This document shows positions 1 to 9,443 of a stretch of 64,000 nt of DNA, in pieces. Positions within the stretch are counted from its first letter, which is position 1. Every line of letters begins with the position of its first letter. Below the pieces are notes generated by a model. It saw only the letters and a program-made list of their open reading frames with translations, was not told where the DNA came from and did no database searches. Source of the stretch: Maribacter sp. MMG018. GTDB lineage: Bacteria > Bacteroidota > Bacteroidia > Flavobacteriales > Flavobacteriaceae. The DNA is taken from positions 62,001-126,000 of the forward strand of contig NZ_JAGJEC010000003.1 of NCBI RefSeq assembly GCF_018100785.1, read 5' to 3'. The position numbers were made by a program, and so were the translations under genes.

Positions 1-570
1 AACCACGATAGTAGTGGGGGTATATTTGTTCATGATAAATCTGAAATTAATTGGGAAGATGTACAAGAGACATTTAAAGAGCGTTTGAAATTAAATTACT
101 ATGTAGGGTCTAGGGAATGGCAATATAAAAATATTGAACCAAGAATAATTGTAGAGAAACTGCTACAAGACAAGAATGGCAATATTCCTTTTGATTATAA
201 ACTACATTGTTTTAATGGTAAGGTACGCATGATCAGTGTGGATATGGGAAGAGGTACCGACCAACACTATAGAAATTGGTACAATACCAATTGGGAACGC
301 GAAGAATTTAAATGGTCATCTCCCAAGGGCAACGGAAAAAGTACCGACCCCAGCGAAGAAGATGCCGAAAGGCCTACAACACTCAATGAAATGATCCGTC
401 TTTCTGAAATTTTGGCGGAACCTTTTTCATACGTCAGAGTCGACTGGTACGATGTAGACGGAGTTTTATACTTTGGAGAATTGACCTTCCACCATGATGG
501 TGGTTTTAGACCTATCGAACCAAAAATATGGGATAAAAAACTAGGTAACGAATTAAAGTTACCTATATAA
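1..570 (+). CDS. TupA-like ATP-grasp protein (5' end missing)
   Basis: The frame is open from base 1 to the stop at 568-570 (189 codons visible), so the N-terminus lies left of the window; the TTG at 85 is internal and not a start. The visible part resembles the C-terminal half of TupA-like ATP-grasp proteins: an early stretch with FDYKLHCFNGKV, then VRVDWYDVDGVLYFGELTFH, where the acidic and polar residues would hold Mg-ATP, and a closing PKIWDKKLG. Family members sit in polysaccharide loci and are thought to ligate amino acids or similar groups to sugars; the substrate here is unknown. It lies 39 bases before a second ATP-grasp gene and the glycosyltransferases, so it is read as part of the exopolysaccharide locus. 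Confidence 0.75.
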   Translation, partial: NHDSSGGIFVHDKSEINWEDVQETFKERLKLNYYVGSREWQYKNIEPRIIVEKLLQDKNGNIPFDYKLHCFNGKVRMISVDMGRGTDQHYRNWYNTNWEREEFKWSSPKGNGKSTDPSEEDAERPTTLNEMIRLSEILAEPFSYVRVDWYDVDGVLYFGELTFHHDGGFRPIEPKIWDKKLGNELKLPI

Positions 571-609
571 AGTAACAACTTTACAACTTAATTTTAAATT
601 AATTAAAAG

Positions 610-1707
610 ATGGGTTTTCGAAAATTATTTTATCAATTTATATGGACCGTAAAGTATTTAAGGGTCAAATATGTCTACAATAAAAAAATCGCTCTAATCA
701 ACAAAAAAAACAAGTGCGAACAAATCTCTTCATTATATAAGAACAATATTAAAGAGACATTCGGTTTATATGGTTTCAAAAAAATACCCACAGAATGGCA
801 TAGGTTTTATACGAATACCATAAAAAAAGAAGATGTTCAGTTTATTCCTGAAATACTATTTTATTCCCGTGTAGAACCATCTTTAAACAATTCAACGATG
901 TATCCTGCTTTGGAGGACAAAAATTTACTGGACAAATTTTTTGATGATTCTTATTTACCAAAATCAATTATAAAAAATATTAATGGTTTTTTTTATGTGA
1001 ACAATCTTCAAGTTTCAAAGGAAACTGCAATTGAAACATGTGCTAAACATAAATCTATGGTTATAAAACCCTCTATTGGAACAGTAGGAGGAAAAGGTGT
1101 CAAGAAGATTGAATTATCAAATAATAGCAGTCAAGAACTAGATACTTTGTTTAACAAATATAAAACTAATTATATAGTACAGGAAATTGTGGAGCAACAC
1201 CCTCAATTGGCTTTATTGAATAATACCTCATTAAATACCATTAGAATCATTACCTATATGAGACAAGAAGAAGTGATTCCACTATCTGCGGTTATTAGAA
1301 TTGGCAGAGCGGGTTCCTTTACTGATAATTTAACTTCCGGAGGTTATGCTTGCGGTATTAACGAAAATGGAGAGTTGCGTGTACGCGCATTTGACACTTA
1401 TGGCAAGGGATATTCTAAAACTGATAATGGTACCATTCTTGAAAATTTTCAAATTCCGTGTTTTGATTCGATAATTTCTAGTGTTAAAGAGCAACATCAA
1501 AACATGCCCCATTTTAAGTTAATTTCTTGGGACATTGCTATAAATAACAAATCAGAAGTTATTATTGTCGAATTTAATGCTATGGGACAAGATATAAATC
1601 TGCATCAAATGTGTAATGGTCCTCTATTTGGAAAATATTTTGATGAAATTCTCAACATCACCAAAAATTATGACCCATTAAAGCATCTTATTGAATACGG
1701 CGGTTAA
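610..1707 (+). CDS. sugar-transfer-associated ATP-grasp protein
   Basis: This 365-residue protein fits the sugar-transfer-associated ATP-grasp family found in capsule and exopolysaccharide loci. Visible ATP-grasp signs are MVIKPSIGTVGGKGVKKIE (lysine and glycine-rich loop, roughly residues 153-172), YIVQEIVEQHP (hinge with a conserved glutamate) and, near the C-terminus, ISWDIAI...VIIVEFNAMGQD, which supplies the metal-binding acidic and asparagine residues. Such enzymes activate a carboxylate with ATP and couple it to an amine, so amidation of a uronic acid or attachment of an amino acid to the glycan is plausible but inferred. The ATG at 610 is the only reasonable start. Two different ATP-grasp genes in tandem suggest a glycan decorated with amide-linked groups. 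Confidence 0.75.
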   Translation: MGFRKLFYQFIWTVKYLRVKYVYNKKIALINKKNKCEQISSLYKNNIKETFGLYGFKKIPTEWHRFYTNTIKKEDVQFIPEILFYSRVEPSLNNSTMYPALEDKNLLDKFFDDSYLPKSIIKNINGFFYVNNLQVSKETAIETCAKHKSMVIKPSIGTVGGKGVKKIELSNNSSQELDTLFNKYKTNYIVQEIVEQHPQLALLNNTSLNTIRIITYMRQEEVIPLSAVIRIGRAGSFTDNLTSGGYACGINENGELRVRAFDTYGKGYSKTDNGTILENFQIPCFDSIISSVKEQHQNMPHFKLISWDIAINNKSEVIIVEFNAMGQDINLHQMCNGPLFGKYFDEILNITKNYDPLKHLIEYGG

Positions 1708-1765
1708 CAAAATTGACAACTACTTAATTTAAAGATAATTATAGTATTTTATTTTTAACATTTAC

Positions 1766-2845
1766 ATGAATAAACCTATAAAAATAACATTTGTTTTGCC
1801 TACTCTACAGGCTGGTGGAGCCGAACGTGTAGTCTCATATATAGCTCAAAATATCAACAAAAAACTTTTTGAAGTAACATTAGTAGTTACCGGAAGTAAA
1901 GATGACACCTCCTATGAATTAGAATCTCTTAAAATCGTTTATTTAAACAAGAAAAAGGTACGTTTTGCAGTACTTTCCCTAATTTTTCAATTTATTAGAA
2001 ACCCTTCGGACATTATCTTTAGTTCATTATCCCATTTAAATACCATAATTTCATTTATATCGATTTTATTCCCAAAGAAAATATTTATTGCTAGAGAAAC
2101 CTACATACGTTCAAACACCCCTGGCTATAAACCATTCGAAAAAGGTAAAATTGATAAATTTATTGAATCAAGAAGTTTTAAACTTTTTGATTACGTCATT
2201 TGCCAATCGCAAGATATGCTGAACGACACTAAAAGTGAGTTCAACATAAATGATGAAAAATTAAAAATTATACAAAACCCTATTACTGATGGATTTTGTT
2301 TAAAAGATAATATGAGCGATAATAATGCTATATCTTACAAATTCATAACGGTTGGAAGACTGGCCGCAATCAAGGGTCATTTAAGATTACTAAAAGTCCT
2401 CTCAAAATTTAAAAAGCCTTTTAAATATACTCTTATAGGGGACGGTCCTTTAAAAACAGAAATATTAGAAAGGGCAAAAGAACTAGGTATTTTAGAAAAG
2501 ATAGATTTTATACCCTTTTCTAAAAATGTTAGAGATTATTTAAGTAAATCAGATTACTTTTTACAAGGATCTTACACAGAAGGATTTCCAAATGCTTTAT
2601 TAGAAAGTTGTGCCGTTGGAACACCCGTAATAGCTTTTAGTGCTAGGGGAGGCACAAAAGAAATTATAGAAAATGGGGTAAATGGTTATTTGGTAAATAC
2701 CGAAGAGGAGTTTTTAGATCGTTTAAACAACCTTCCAGAGCTAGACCCCAAAGAAGTATCACAATCGGTCTATAACAAATTTGATAAAGCCATAATTCTG
2801 AAAAAATATGAAGATTTTTTCATGGAAGCCGTAAAAAACAAATAA
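1766..2845 (+). CDS. glycosyltransferase family 4
   Basis: The 359-residue protein is a GT-B fold, retaining glycosyltransferase of family GT4. The N-terminal domain opens with FVLPTLQAGGAERVVSYIA, the usual acceptor-side start of this family. The C-terminal nucleotide-sugar half has ITVGRLAAIKGH followed by EGFPNALLESCAVGTPVIA, the E-x7-E motif that binds the donor sugar nucleotide. It should add one hexose to the growing lipid-linked repeat unit at the cytoplasmic face of the inner membrane; donor and acceptor cannot be told from sequence. The gene begins 58 bases after the ATP-grasp gene and ends one base before the next glycosyltransferase start, so the two glycosyltransferases are surely co-transcribed. 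Confidence 0.88.
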   Translation: MNKPIKITFVLPTLQAGGAERVVSYIAQNINKKLFEVTLVVTGSKDDTSYELESLKIVYLNKKKVRFAVLSLIFQFIRNPSDIIFSSLSHLNTIISFISILFPKKIFIARETYIRSNTPGYKPFEKGKIDKFIESRSFKLFDYVICQSQDMLNDTKSEFNINDEKLKIIQNPITDGFCLKDNMSDNNAISYKFITVGRLAAIKGHLRLLKVLSKFKKPFKYTLIGDGPLKTEILERAKELGILEKIDFIPFSKNVRDYLSKSDYFLQGSYTEGFPNALLESCAVGTPVIAFSARGGTKEIIENGVNGYLVNTEEEFLDRLNNLPELDPKEVSQSVYNKFDKAIILKKYEDFFMEAVKNK

Positions 2846-2846
2846 G

Positions 2847-3995
2847 ATGGAGAAACATCAAAAAATTTCCATATTCATTTATTCGATGGATGGCGGAGGC
2901 GCAGAACGTGTTATGTCCTATTTACTCCCCTATTTAAAAAACAAAGGCCATGATGTAGTCTTGGTGCTTATGAACGATACAATGGCCTATTCGATACCAG
3001 AGGATGTGCCTATTTACTATCTTGAAAAATCGAAAGGAGACGAACCCGGCATCTTCAAATTTCTAAAGCTTCCGTGGTTGGCGTGGAAATATGCCCGTTT
3101 GTTAAAACGCCTACAAATTACCCATTCCTTTAGTCTTTTAACAAGACCTTGTTACATTAATATTATGGCCCGTTGGTTTACAAACCATCCCTATAAACTA
3201 ATGGTCAGTGAACGTAATTACCCAAGTTTACAGTACGGTTATGGCGATGCTCAAAGTAAAATCAACACATTTTTGGTAAAAAAACTATATCCGAAGGCAG
3301 ATATGGTGATCAGCAATGCAAAAGCCAGTGCTGAAGACCTGGTACAAAATTTTAACGTTGCCCCCGAAAAAACAAGGGTCATCTATAACCCTATTGACCT
3401 TGAAAAAATTAACGCCATCACACCCGTTACAAATTTCTTTGATGCTAGTTATACCAACCTTGTTAGTGTAGGTAGATTACAAATAGTGAAAAATCAAAAA
3501 ATTTTAATAGAAGCCGTAGCGCCGTTCGAAAAAGTACGCCTCTATATTTTTGGTGAAGGGGAATTAAGACCGGAACTGGAACAACAAATAGCCGACCTTG
3601 GTTTAGAAAACCGTGTATTCTTAATGGGGTTTGAGTCTAATCCATTTCAATACCTAAAAAGTGCCGATTTTTTTATTTTTGGCTCTATACACGAAGGTTT
3701 CCCTAATGTTTTATTAGAAGCTATGTGCTGCGGTCTTCCCATTCTAACCACCAACTGTAAGTCGGGACCGGACGAAATTATGGAACTGGAACACCCAAAA
3801 ACAGACGATATAATGATTACCGATTACGGGATACTGACCCCGGTGGGCAATGTGGATCTATTAAAAAAAGGACTGGCCTATTGTTTGGAGCATCCTGCTT
3901 TTTTAGATAATTGTCGCGTACGTGTGAAAGAACGCATTCAAAATTTTGAAAGGGAACCTATTTTAGAATCTTATACCCATCATATTCTATCATAA
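2847..3995 (+). CDS. glycosyltransferase family 4
   Basis: A second GT4 enzyme (382 residues). Its N-terminus, SIFIYSMDGGGAERVMSYL, and its donor-site motif EGFPNVLLEAMCCGLPIL mirror those of the preceding gene, so the two are distant paralogues acting on successive sugars. The segment VSVGRLQIVKNQKILIEA marks the start of the C-terminal Rossmann half. The ATG sits one base after the upstream stop codon and the stop is 7 bases before the next gene, indicating tight translational coupling within the polysaccharide operon. This sequence class is often annotated as an N-acetylgalactosamine-type transferase, but nothing visible here proves the sugar. Confidence 0.88.
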   Translation: MEKHQKISIFIYSMDGGGAERVMSYLLPYLKNKGHDVVLVLMNDTMAYSIPEDVPIYYLEKSKGDEPGIFKFLKLPWLAWKYARLLKRLQITHSFSLLTRPCYINIMARWFTNHPYKLMVSERNYPSLQYGYGDAQSKINTFLVKKLYPKADMVISNAKASAEDLVQNFNVAPEKTRVIYNPIDLEKINAITPVTNFFDASYTNLVSVGRLQIVKNQKILIEAVAPFEKVRLYIFGEGELRPELEQQIADLGLENRVFLMGFESNPFQYLKSADFFIFGSIHEGFPNVLLEAMCCGLPILTTNCKSGPDEIMELEHPKTDDIMITDYGILTPVGNVDLLKKGLAYCLEHPAFLDNCRVRVKERIQNFEREPILESYTHHILS

Positions 3996-4002
3996 CCATT
4001 CT

Positions 4003-5184
4003 ATGAAAGATCAAAAACACCCCCATAAAAAGAAAAAAGTAATTCGCACAGCTGCCCTATCGGGTTCTCTGTACATACTTCTTGAGGGCCAATTACGTTT
4101 CTTGAACCAATACTATGATATATTGGCCATTGGTTCAGATGATGAAGACCGGTATTTGGAGAAAATGGAGCAGCGCGAGGGCATTAGAACCAAAGAAGTT
4201 ACCATAGAAAGAAAAATAAATATTGTACAAGATTTGGTTTCGTTGTACCGTCTGTATTGGGTCTTTAGAAAAGAAAAACCCTTTATGGTACATAGTATTA
4301 CACCCAAGGCCGGACTATTGACCATGATGGCGGCGTACTTGGCCCGTGTACCTAAAAGAGCCCATACCTTTACAGGGTTAATTTTCCCTACCCAAACCGG
4401 GGCAATGAAAAAACTGTTGCTCTTCTTTGATAAACTTATCTGTAGGTTCGCCACCCATGTTTACCCAGAGGGCAATGGTGTTAAAAATGACCTATTGGCA
4501 TATAAAGTAACCAAAAAGCCCCTAAAAATAATTGCCAACGGAAATGTAAACGGAATCGATCTTGATAAATTCGACCCTACACTTTTTTCAGAGGAAGAGA
4601 ACATACAATTGCGCAAAAGCATTGGCATAAACGAAAGCGATATATTGTTTATCTACATTGGTAGATTGGTAAACGATAAAGGCGTAAACGAACTGGCCTA
4701 TGCCTTTGGCGAGCTTTGTAACAAACACTCCAATGTCAAATTAATGTTGGTAGGTTCGTATGAGGGCGAAACCGACCTTTTACCCAGTAGCACCTGGGAA
4801 AAAATAAAAGCGAACAAGGCTATTCATTATGTAGGCCACCAAGACGATGTACGCCCTTATTTGGCCATTTCGGATGCATTGGTATTTCCTAGTTACCGAG
4901 AAGGTTTCCCTAACGTTGTATTAGAAGCCGGAGCCATGGGTTTACCGGCCTTGGTTACCGATATAAATGGCAGCAATGAAATTGTTATAGAAGGAAAAAA
5001 TGGATTGATCATTCCCTCAAAAGATGAAAAATCACTCCTAAATGCCATGGAAAATCTATTGACCAATGATGAACTAAGAACGCAATTGGCTCAAAATGCC
5101 CGTCACATGATTTCATCAAGATTTAATAAAGATGATGTTTGGGCCGCTATACTTAAAGAATACCAAACTATTGAAAACGAGTAA
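4003..5184 (+). CDS. glycosyltransferase family 4 (PglA/CapM-like)
   Basis: The 393-residue product is a GT4 glycosyltransferase of the PglA/CapM type. It has a basic N-terminal tail (PHKKKKVIR), then the acceptor domain with VHSITPKAGLLTMMAAY and RAHTFTGLIFPT, a pattern typical of enzymes adding the second sugar to an undecaprenyl-diphosphate-linked monosaccharide. The donor half has FIYIGRLVNDKGVNELA and YREGFPNVVLEAGAMGLPAL (E-x7-E). The association with a WcaJ-type initiating transferase at 6512 supports a role early in repeat-unit assembly. It starts 7 bases after the previous stop; 131 non-coding AT-rich bases follow before the next gene. Confidence 0.87.
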   Translation: MKDQKHPHKKKKVIRTAALSGSLYILLEGQLRFLNQYYDILAIGSDDEDRYLEKMEQREGIRTKEVTIERKINIVQDLVSLYRLYWVFRKEKPFMVHSITPKAGLLTMMAAYLARVPKRAHTFTGLIFPTQTGAMKKLLLFFDKLICRFATHVYPEGNGVKNDLLAYKVTKKPLKIIANGNVNGIDLDKFDPTLFSEEENIQLRKSIGINESDILFIYIGRLVNDKGVNELAYAFGELCNKHSNVKLMLVGSYEGETDLLPSSTWEKIKANKAIHYVGHQDDVRPYLAISDALVFPSYREGFPNVVLEAGAMGLPALVTDINGSNEIVIEGKNGLIIPSKDEKSLLNAMENLLTNDELRTQLAQNARHMISSRFNKDDVWAAILKEYQTIENE

Positions 5185-5315
5185 AATACACTATAACCCA
5201 AGCAAAAAACAGTACTTTTAGCATAAAAACATCTAAAACGACTCCTTTTAACCATAATATCAGAACTTCTTCGAATTCTGAATTTACTTTCACCTGTTTT
5301 TGGTTTCTTTGAATT

Positions 5316-6425
5316 ATGCAAAAAAGTATCATAGGTTATGGCTCTATCTTCCATAAAGAAGATCCTATCCAGTTTACTAAAGAATCGGATAGCTCGTTCT
5401 TAGGAGAACACCAACTTTTCTATGCCGGGCGTTATGCCATAAAACATATTATTCATGGCATTGCGAGACATAAGAAGATAGCAACTATTTGGTTGCCGAA
5501 TTATTACTGTCCCTTTGTAAAAAAATGGCTAGAACAAGAATTCAACAGCATAAAATATTATGATGTAGACCCTTTTGATGCGGATGTAGAAATTGCTTGG
5601 TCTTCCTTTTCTTCTTCAGATGTTGTTTTGGCAAACAATTATTGGGGAATTAAACAATTTACCATACCCGAAGGAAAAAGACCAACGATCATAGAAGATC
5701 ACTCACACGGTTGGTTGTCTAAAGGGTGTATAGAAAGTAAGGCCGATTTTTGCATTGCATCGCTACGAAAAACAATTCCCGTGCCATTAGGTGGTATTGC
5801 CTGGAAGCCCAAAACCAGTTCCTGTTCCATTCCTATGCCCTTAATGGAGAATAAAGAACTTAACGCAGAGAACCCCATGGTAATGGCGTGGAATTATATA
5901 GATAAGGCCATGACCAAAAAAGCGGTTTGCGAACACCAAAACCAAAAAGAGGAATTTTTGTCGGCCTATGGTGAAGGAGAAATGCTACTGCGAAACACGC
6001 AGGCCATATATCCACTTAAAAAACAACACGAGGCAATAATTCGTAACTTCCTTTTTAAAGATTATAACGCCTATAAAAAGAGACATTTGGCACTTATTGA
6101 AACGAAACTAACGCCTTCTAATATGTTCAAGGTGGTTTCTTCTAAAAACAATGTTCCGTTCGGGTTATTAGTAGCTTTTAAGGATAGGGAAATGTTGAAC
6201 GATTTTAAACAACACCTAATTTCAAACGACATATACCCGGCAGAACTTTGGCCCCAAAACCAAATAGCCCAAGAATACAAGTATCTATTGAATGTGCATA
6301 TAGATTATCGTTATAACGAACAAGACCTGTCATATTTCGCAGAAATAATCAATAAATGGCAGCCACAAACACTCTTTATGGACTCGCAGGACGACTCGGG
6401 AACAAAATCGGTACTGTCTAAATAA
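5316..6425 (+). CDS. PLP-dependent aminotransferase-like protein in polysaccharide locus
   Basis: This 369-residue protein has no obvious name but carries the layout of a fold-type I PLP enzyme related to DegT/DnrJ/EryC1. YAGRYAIKHIIHGIA looks like the N-terminal cofactor-phosphate helix, WLPNYYCPFVKKWL matches the conserved PxYxC stretch, D128 in IIEDHSHGW fits the aspartate that pairs with the pyridine nitrogen, and K152 in CIASLRKTIPVPLGG is in the position of the Schiff-base lysine. These assignments are by eye. If active, it would transaminate a keto-sugar or small keto acid for incorporation in the glycan. It is separated by 131 bases from the upstream glycosyltransferase and by 86 bases from the initiating transferase. 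It could instead be a degenerate non-catalytic relative. Confidence 0.6.
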   Translation: MQKSIIGYGSIFHKEDPIQFTKESDSSFLGEHQLFYAGRYAIKHIIHGIARHKKIATIWLPNYYCPFVKKWLEQEFNSIKYYDVDPFDADVEIAWSSFSSSDVVLANNYWGIKQFTIPEGKRPTIIEDHSHGWLSKGCIESKADFCIASLRKTIPVPLGGIAWKPKTSSCSIPMPLMENKELNAENPMVMAWNYIDKAMTKKAVCEHQNQKEEFLSAYGEGEMLLRNTQAIYPLKKQHEAIIRNFLFKDYNAYKKRHLALIETKLTPSNMFKVVSSKNNVPFGLLVAFKDREMLNDFKQHLISNDIYPAELWPQNQIAQEYKYLLNVHIDYRYNEQDLSYFAEIINKWQPQTLFMDSQDDSGTKSVLSK

Positions 6426-6511
6426 CGGAGTCCCTATCCTTAAGTTTTCATACTAACAAAATAATCGATTAACTTAGCCGTTCACCAGTATAGCGAATAA
6501 CACATACCTTA

Positions 6512-7162
6512 ATGATCTATAAGAATTATTTTAAGAGACCATTGGATTTTATGATGGCTCTTGGAGGACTCATTGTTCTCTCCCCCATACTATTGATTGC
6601 TATTATAGTTTTAGCCATAAGCTTTCGTGGAAATCCGTTTTTTACACAAAGACGCCCAGGTAAAAATGAAAAAATATTTTCAGTTCTAAAACTGAAGACC
6701 ATGACCAATAAAAAGGATGCCTCGGGAAACTTGCTACCCGATTCTGAACGCTTGACCCCCATGGGGATTTTTATACGTAAGACATCTATCGATGAATTAC
6801 CTCAGTTGATAAACGTGCTTAAGGGCGATATGAGCTTAATTGGCCCTAGACCACTGTTAATCAGATATTTACCGTACCATACCGAAGAAGAAAGAAGACG
6901 TTTTTCTATACGCCCGGGAATTACGGGACTGGCACAAATTTCAGGTAGAAATTTCATCACATGGGAAGATAGGTTTGCCAAAGATGTAGAGTACGTAGAC
7001 AACCTAACATTTGCCATGGACGCCAAAATTTTTTGGGAGACACTAAAGAAAGTGATTTCCTCGGATGATATCGAGGTCGATCCTCAATCTAATCCTCAAA
7101 TGGAGTTTTTAGATGTTGAACGTAGTTCTTGGGAACAGTTTAAACACGTTAAAAAACAATAG
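6512..7162 (+). CDS. initiating sugar transferase (WcaJ/PglC family)
   Basis: The 216-residue protein is a monotopic phosphoglycosyl transferase of the bacterial sugar transferase family. One hydrophobic membrane re-entrant helix lies at about residues 12-36 (ALGGLIVLSPILLIAIIV). The catalytic core follows: FTQRRPGKNEKIFSVLKLKT, then the DELPQLINVLKGDMSLIGPR block with the Asp-Glu pair, and RPGITGLAQISGRN. It transfers a sugar-phosphate from a UDP-sugar to undecaprenyl phosphate and so starts each repeat unit of the exopolysaccharide. The length matches the short PglC-type catalytic unit rather than the long WcaJ form with extra membrane helices. The next gene begins 2 bases after the stop, showing a shared operon. 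Confidence 0.92.
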   Translation: MIYKNYFKRPLDFMMALGGLIVLSPILLIAIIVLAISFRGNPFFTQRRPGKNEKIFSVLKLKTMTNKKDASGNLLPDSERLTPMGIFIRKTSIDELPQLINVLKGDMSLIGPRPLLIRYLPYHTEEERRRFSIRPGITGLAQISGRNFITWEDRFAKDVEYVDNLTFAMDAKIFWETLKKVISSDDIEVDPQSNPQMEFLDVERSSWEQFKHVKKQ

Positions 7163-7164
7163 CC

Positions 7165-8298
7165 ATGAAAATTGTATTTATTGTAATGCGATTTGGCAAA
7201 GATGGCCTAGCTACCAACATTTTGGACCTTACACGAGGTTTGGTGCACAAAGGGCATGAATTACATATTATCACCAGTGGTTTTAAAAGCATTGCTTCTG
7301 ACGACTACACCTTTTTTGAAAAACTAAAAACCGAGTTCAATACCCTTGGTGTTCAACTCCATTATTTTAAAGAACCTTCTGGCAACGCCTTAAAAAAAGG
7401 ATTTGGTTCTATTGCAAGCCTTGTTAAAATAAGTTCTTTACTGGTACAATTGAAGGCCGATGTTATTCATTGCCATTCTCCGAACCTGACTTTTATTCCG
7501 TGGCTCTTACGTAAAAAATATGTGTCTACGGTACATGCAGATACCATACGGCCCAATGCCCGATACAAACACCCTAATTTATTGATCGCCGTAAGTAAAG
7601 GGTCTCAAGAATTTACGGAAACTGTAATGGGGTCGCCATCAGAAAGTATTAGAATGGTCTATCATGGTATCTCCGACAGATTTGCAAATGAAATACCCCA
7701 AGAGGACCTAAAAGCCCTAAAAATAAAAAACGGGATTCCTACCAATAAATTAATAATAGGGTTTGTTGGAAGAATTTCAGAAATGAAGGGCACCGATATT
7801 CTAATGGAAGCCATAGGCAAATACCTGCCCGGTCCATTAAAAGAAAAGATTCATATTGTACTGGTAGGCGATTACCTTAACAAGGACAAAGAGCAATGGT
7901 TAGAAAATATGTTGCAAGAAAATCAATTGCAAGATATGGTTACCGTCTTATCCTTTCAAGACCCAAAGCCCTTTTATCAGTTATTTGATGTTTTTGTGTT
8001 GCCATCACGTTCAGATACTTTTGGTTTGGTAGCGGTAGAAGCCATGATGAGCGGTTGTTGTACCATACGTGCCAATTCTAACGGTGCTTATGATCAAATA
8101 GACGATGGGGTCAACGGAATGATCTTCCCTATGGAAGATGCCCAACAATTGGGACAAAAACTGGCACAAGTACTTTCTGACGAAAATTTACGGGAAACCT
8201 TGGCAAAAAAAGGAAAAGAAAAAGCTTTGGCCAATTTTACACACAAACAAATGATCGATAATACCTTAAAGGTATACGAAGAACTTGTGAGCATGTAG
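7165..8298 (+). CDS. glycosyltransferase family 4
   Basis: A fourth GT4 enzyme (377 residues) and the last gene of the plus-strand polysaccharide operon. It opens with IVFIVMRFGKDGLATNILD, has the inter-domain turn IGFVGRISEMKGTDILMEA and a donor motif SDTFGLVAVEAMMSGCCTI in which the usual EGFG/EGFP is replaced by DTFG, still retaining the second glutamate. It should add a sugar to the lipid-linked repeat unit; the substrate is unknown. The start ATG is 2 bases after the initiating transferase. The gene converges with the minus-strand FemAB-like gene across a 38-base gap in which no clear terminator is visible. Confidence 0.87.
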   Translation: MKIVFIVMRFGKDGLATNILDLTRGLVHKGHELHIITSGFKSIASDDYTFFEKLKTEFNTLGVQLHYFKEPSGNALKKGFGSIASLVKISSLLVQLKADVIHCHSPNLTFIPWLLRKKYVSTVHADTIRPNARYKHPNLLIAVSKGSQEFTETVMGSPSESIRMVYHGISDRFANEIPQEDLKALKIKNGIPTNKLIIGFVGRISEMKGTDILMEAIGKYLPGPLKEKIHIVLVGDYLNKDKEQWLENMLQENQLQDMVTVLSFQDPKPFYQLFDVFVLPSRSDTFGLVAVEAMMSGCCTIRANSNGAYDQIDDGVNGMIFPMEDAQQLGQKLAQVLSDENLRETLAKKGKEKALANFTHKQMIDNTLKVYEELVSM

Positions 8299-8336
8299 CC
8301 AAGGCCATATATTTTTTAACAACCTGTAAACTAAAA

Positions 8337-9443
8337 CTACCTGTTGTTTTCCCTATACTTGGGAAAAAAGCCCTCTCTTACATTTTCTATGGCCGCACGG
8401 TCATCGTCCACGGTTACCCCAGACAGTTTTAAGCATTCCAAATATTGTTCCGGCATCACAATTTTTCTACCGGTATAAAAATCGATATCATCATCAAAAG
8501 GGAAGTATTTCTTCTTGTACAGATATAGCTTGTCTTCCTTGCCATTAGACAGCCCACCGCCGATCAGATAATATTTGAGTCCTTCTTCATTGGCCCATTT
8601 AACGGCACTGATCTTTAAAAATTCATTAGGCCTCAATTTAAAATAATCGGAATCGGTTCCTCCCAAAAAGGAATACATAGTAGCTTCCGAAATCAAGAAA
8701 AGTTCTGTAGAGATCGGAGTGCCGTCTTTATAGACCAATCCGATAGCGCATTTTTCTTGATTATGCTTCCAAAATTCAACAAAATACTCCAATGGATGAT
8801 AAAAAGAGTCAATAGCATCCCTCCTATCCATAGTACCTATATATACCTGATAAAAGTCCTTTATCTCTTTCTCGGTAATATCTTTATAAAAAAGCTTAAA
8901 TTCTAAACCGGTCTTCTCGGCTTTACGAAATTGGTTTCTGGTATTGGATTTTAGATTGGACCAAAAAAGCTCCCAATCTGTAATATCTCCTTTCACATTT
9001 AATAAAGAATGTACCGCCTCCCCAGAATAATACTTATAATTATCAAAGAAATTAAACCGTAAGAATTCCGACACTACGTTGTTTTCCTTATACCACTCGT
9101 CTACAAACTTCCAAAACTCAACAATCAGATCCTCTGAAATACCCTCTTTAAAAAAAGGTCCGTTATAACCCCATGGGCTACTGACATCTTTAAAACCCGT
9201 ATCCTTATCCTCAAAGATTATTTTTCTAAGAAAAAATGGCATTACGGCAATAACTTGATCATTTGAAGACCTAAAAACAAAAAAGTTCAAACGTTGTTGT
9301 TCGTTTTGCCCACTATTCAATAGTTCATAACAGTAGTATGCACTTTCACAACCTACTTCATTCAAAGCCTTTTTATAAAGTGCCGTATGCTGGTTGTTAT
9401 CGAACGAATAATTATTTAGTGTAAAAGTCTGTGTAGACTGCAT
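8337..9443 (-). CDS. FemAB-like / GNAT-fold acyltransferase
   Basis: The 368-residue protein matches the FemAB-related GNAT-fold family (BioF2-like acetyltransferase domain). Recognisable parts are the basic helix NLKSNTRNQFRKAEKTGLEF, FYQVYIGTMDRRDA, and the core GLVYKDGTPISTELFLISE followed by YSFLGGTDSDYFKLRPNEFL, where the substrate chain passes between two GNAT lobes. Relatives use aminoacyl-tRNA or acyl-CoA to acylate cell-wall or polysaccharide amines, and they commonly sit beside exopolysaccharide genes, as here. The donor and acceptor are unknown. A CAAAAATA at 9549-9556 is a possible minus-strand -7 element about 100 bases upstream of the start, without a matching -33 box. Confidence 0.7.
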   Translation of the reverse strand: MQSTQTFTLNNYSFDNNQHTALYKKALNEVGCESAYYCYELLNSGQNEQQRLNFFVFRSSNDQVIAVMPFFLRKIIFEDKDTGFKDVSSPWGYNGPFFKEGISEDLIVEFWKFVDEWYKENNVVSEFLRFNFFDNYKYYSGEAVHSLLNVKGDITDWELFWSNLKSNTRNQFRKAEKTGLEFKLFYKDITEKEIKDFYQVYIGTMDRRDAIDSFYHPLEYFVEFWKHNQEKCAIGLVYKDGTPISTELFLISEATMYSFLGGTDSDYFKLRPNEFLKISAVKWANEEGLKYYLIGGGLSNGKEDKLYLYKKKYFPFDDDIDFYTGRKIVMPEQYLECLKLSGVTVDDDRAAIENVREGFFPKYRENNR

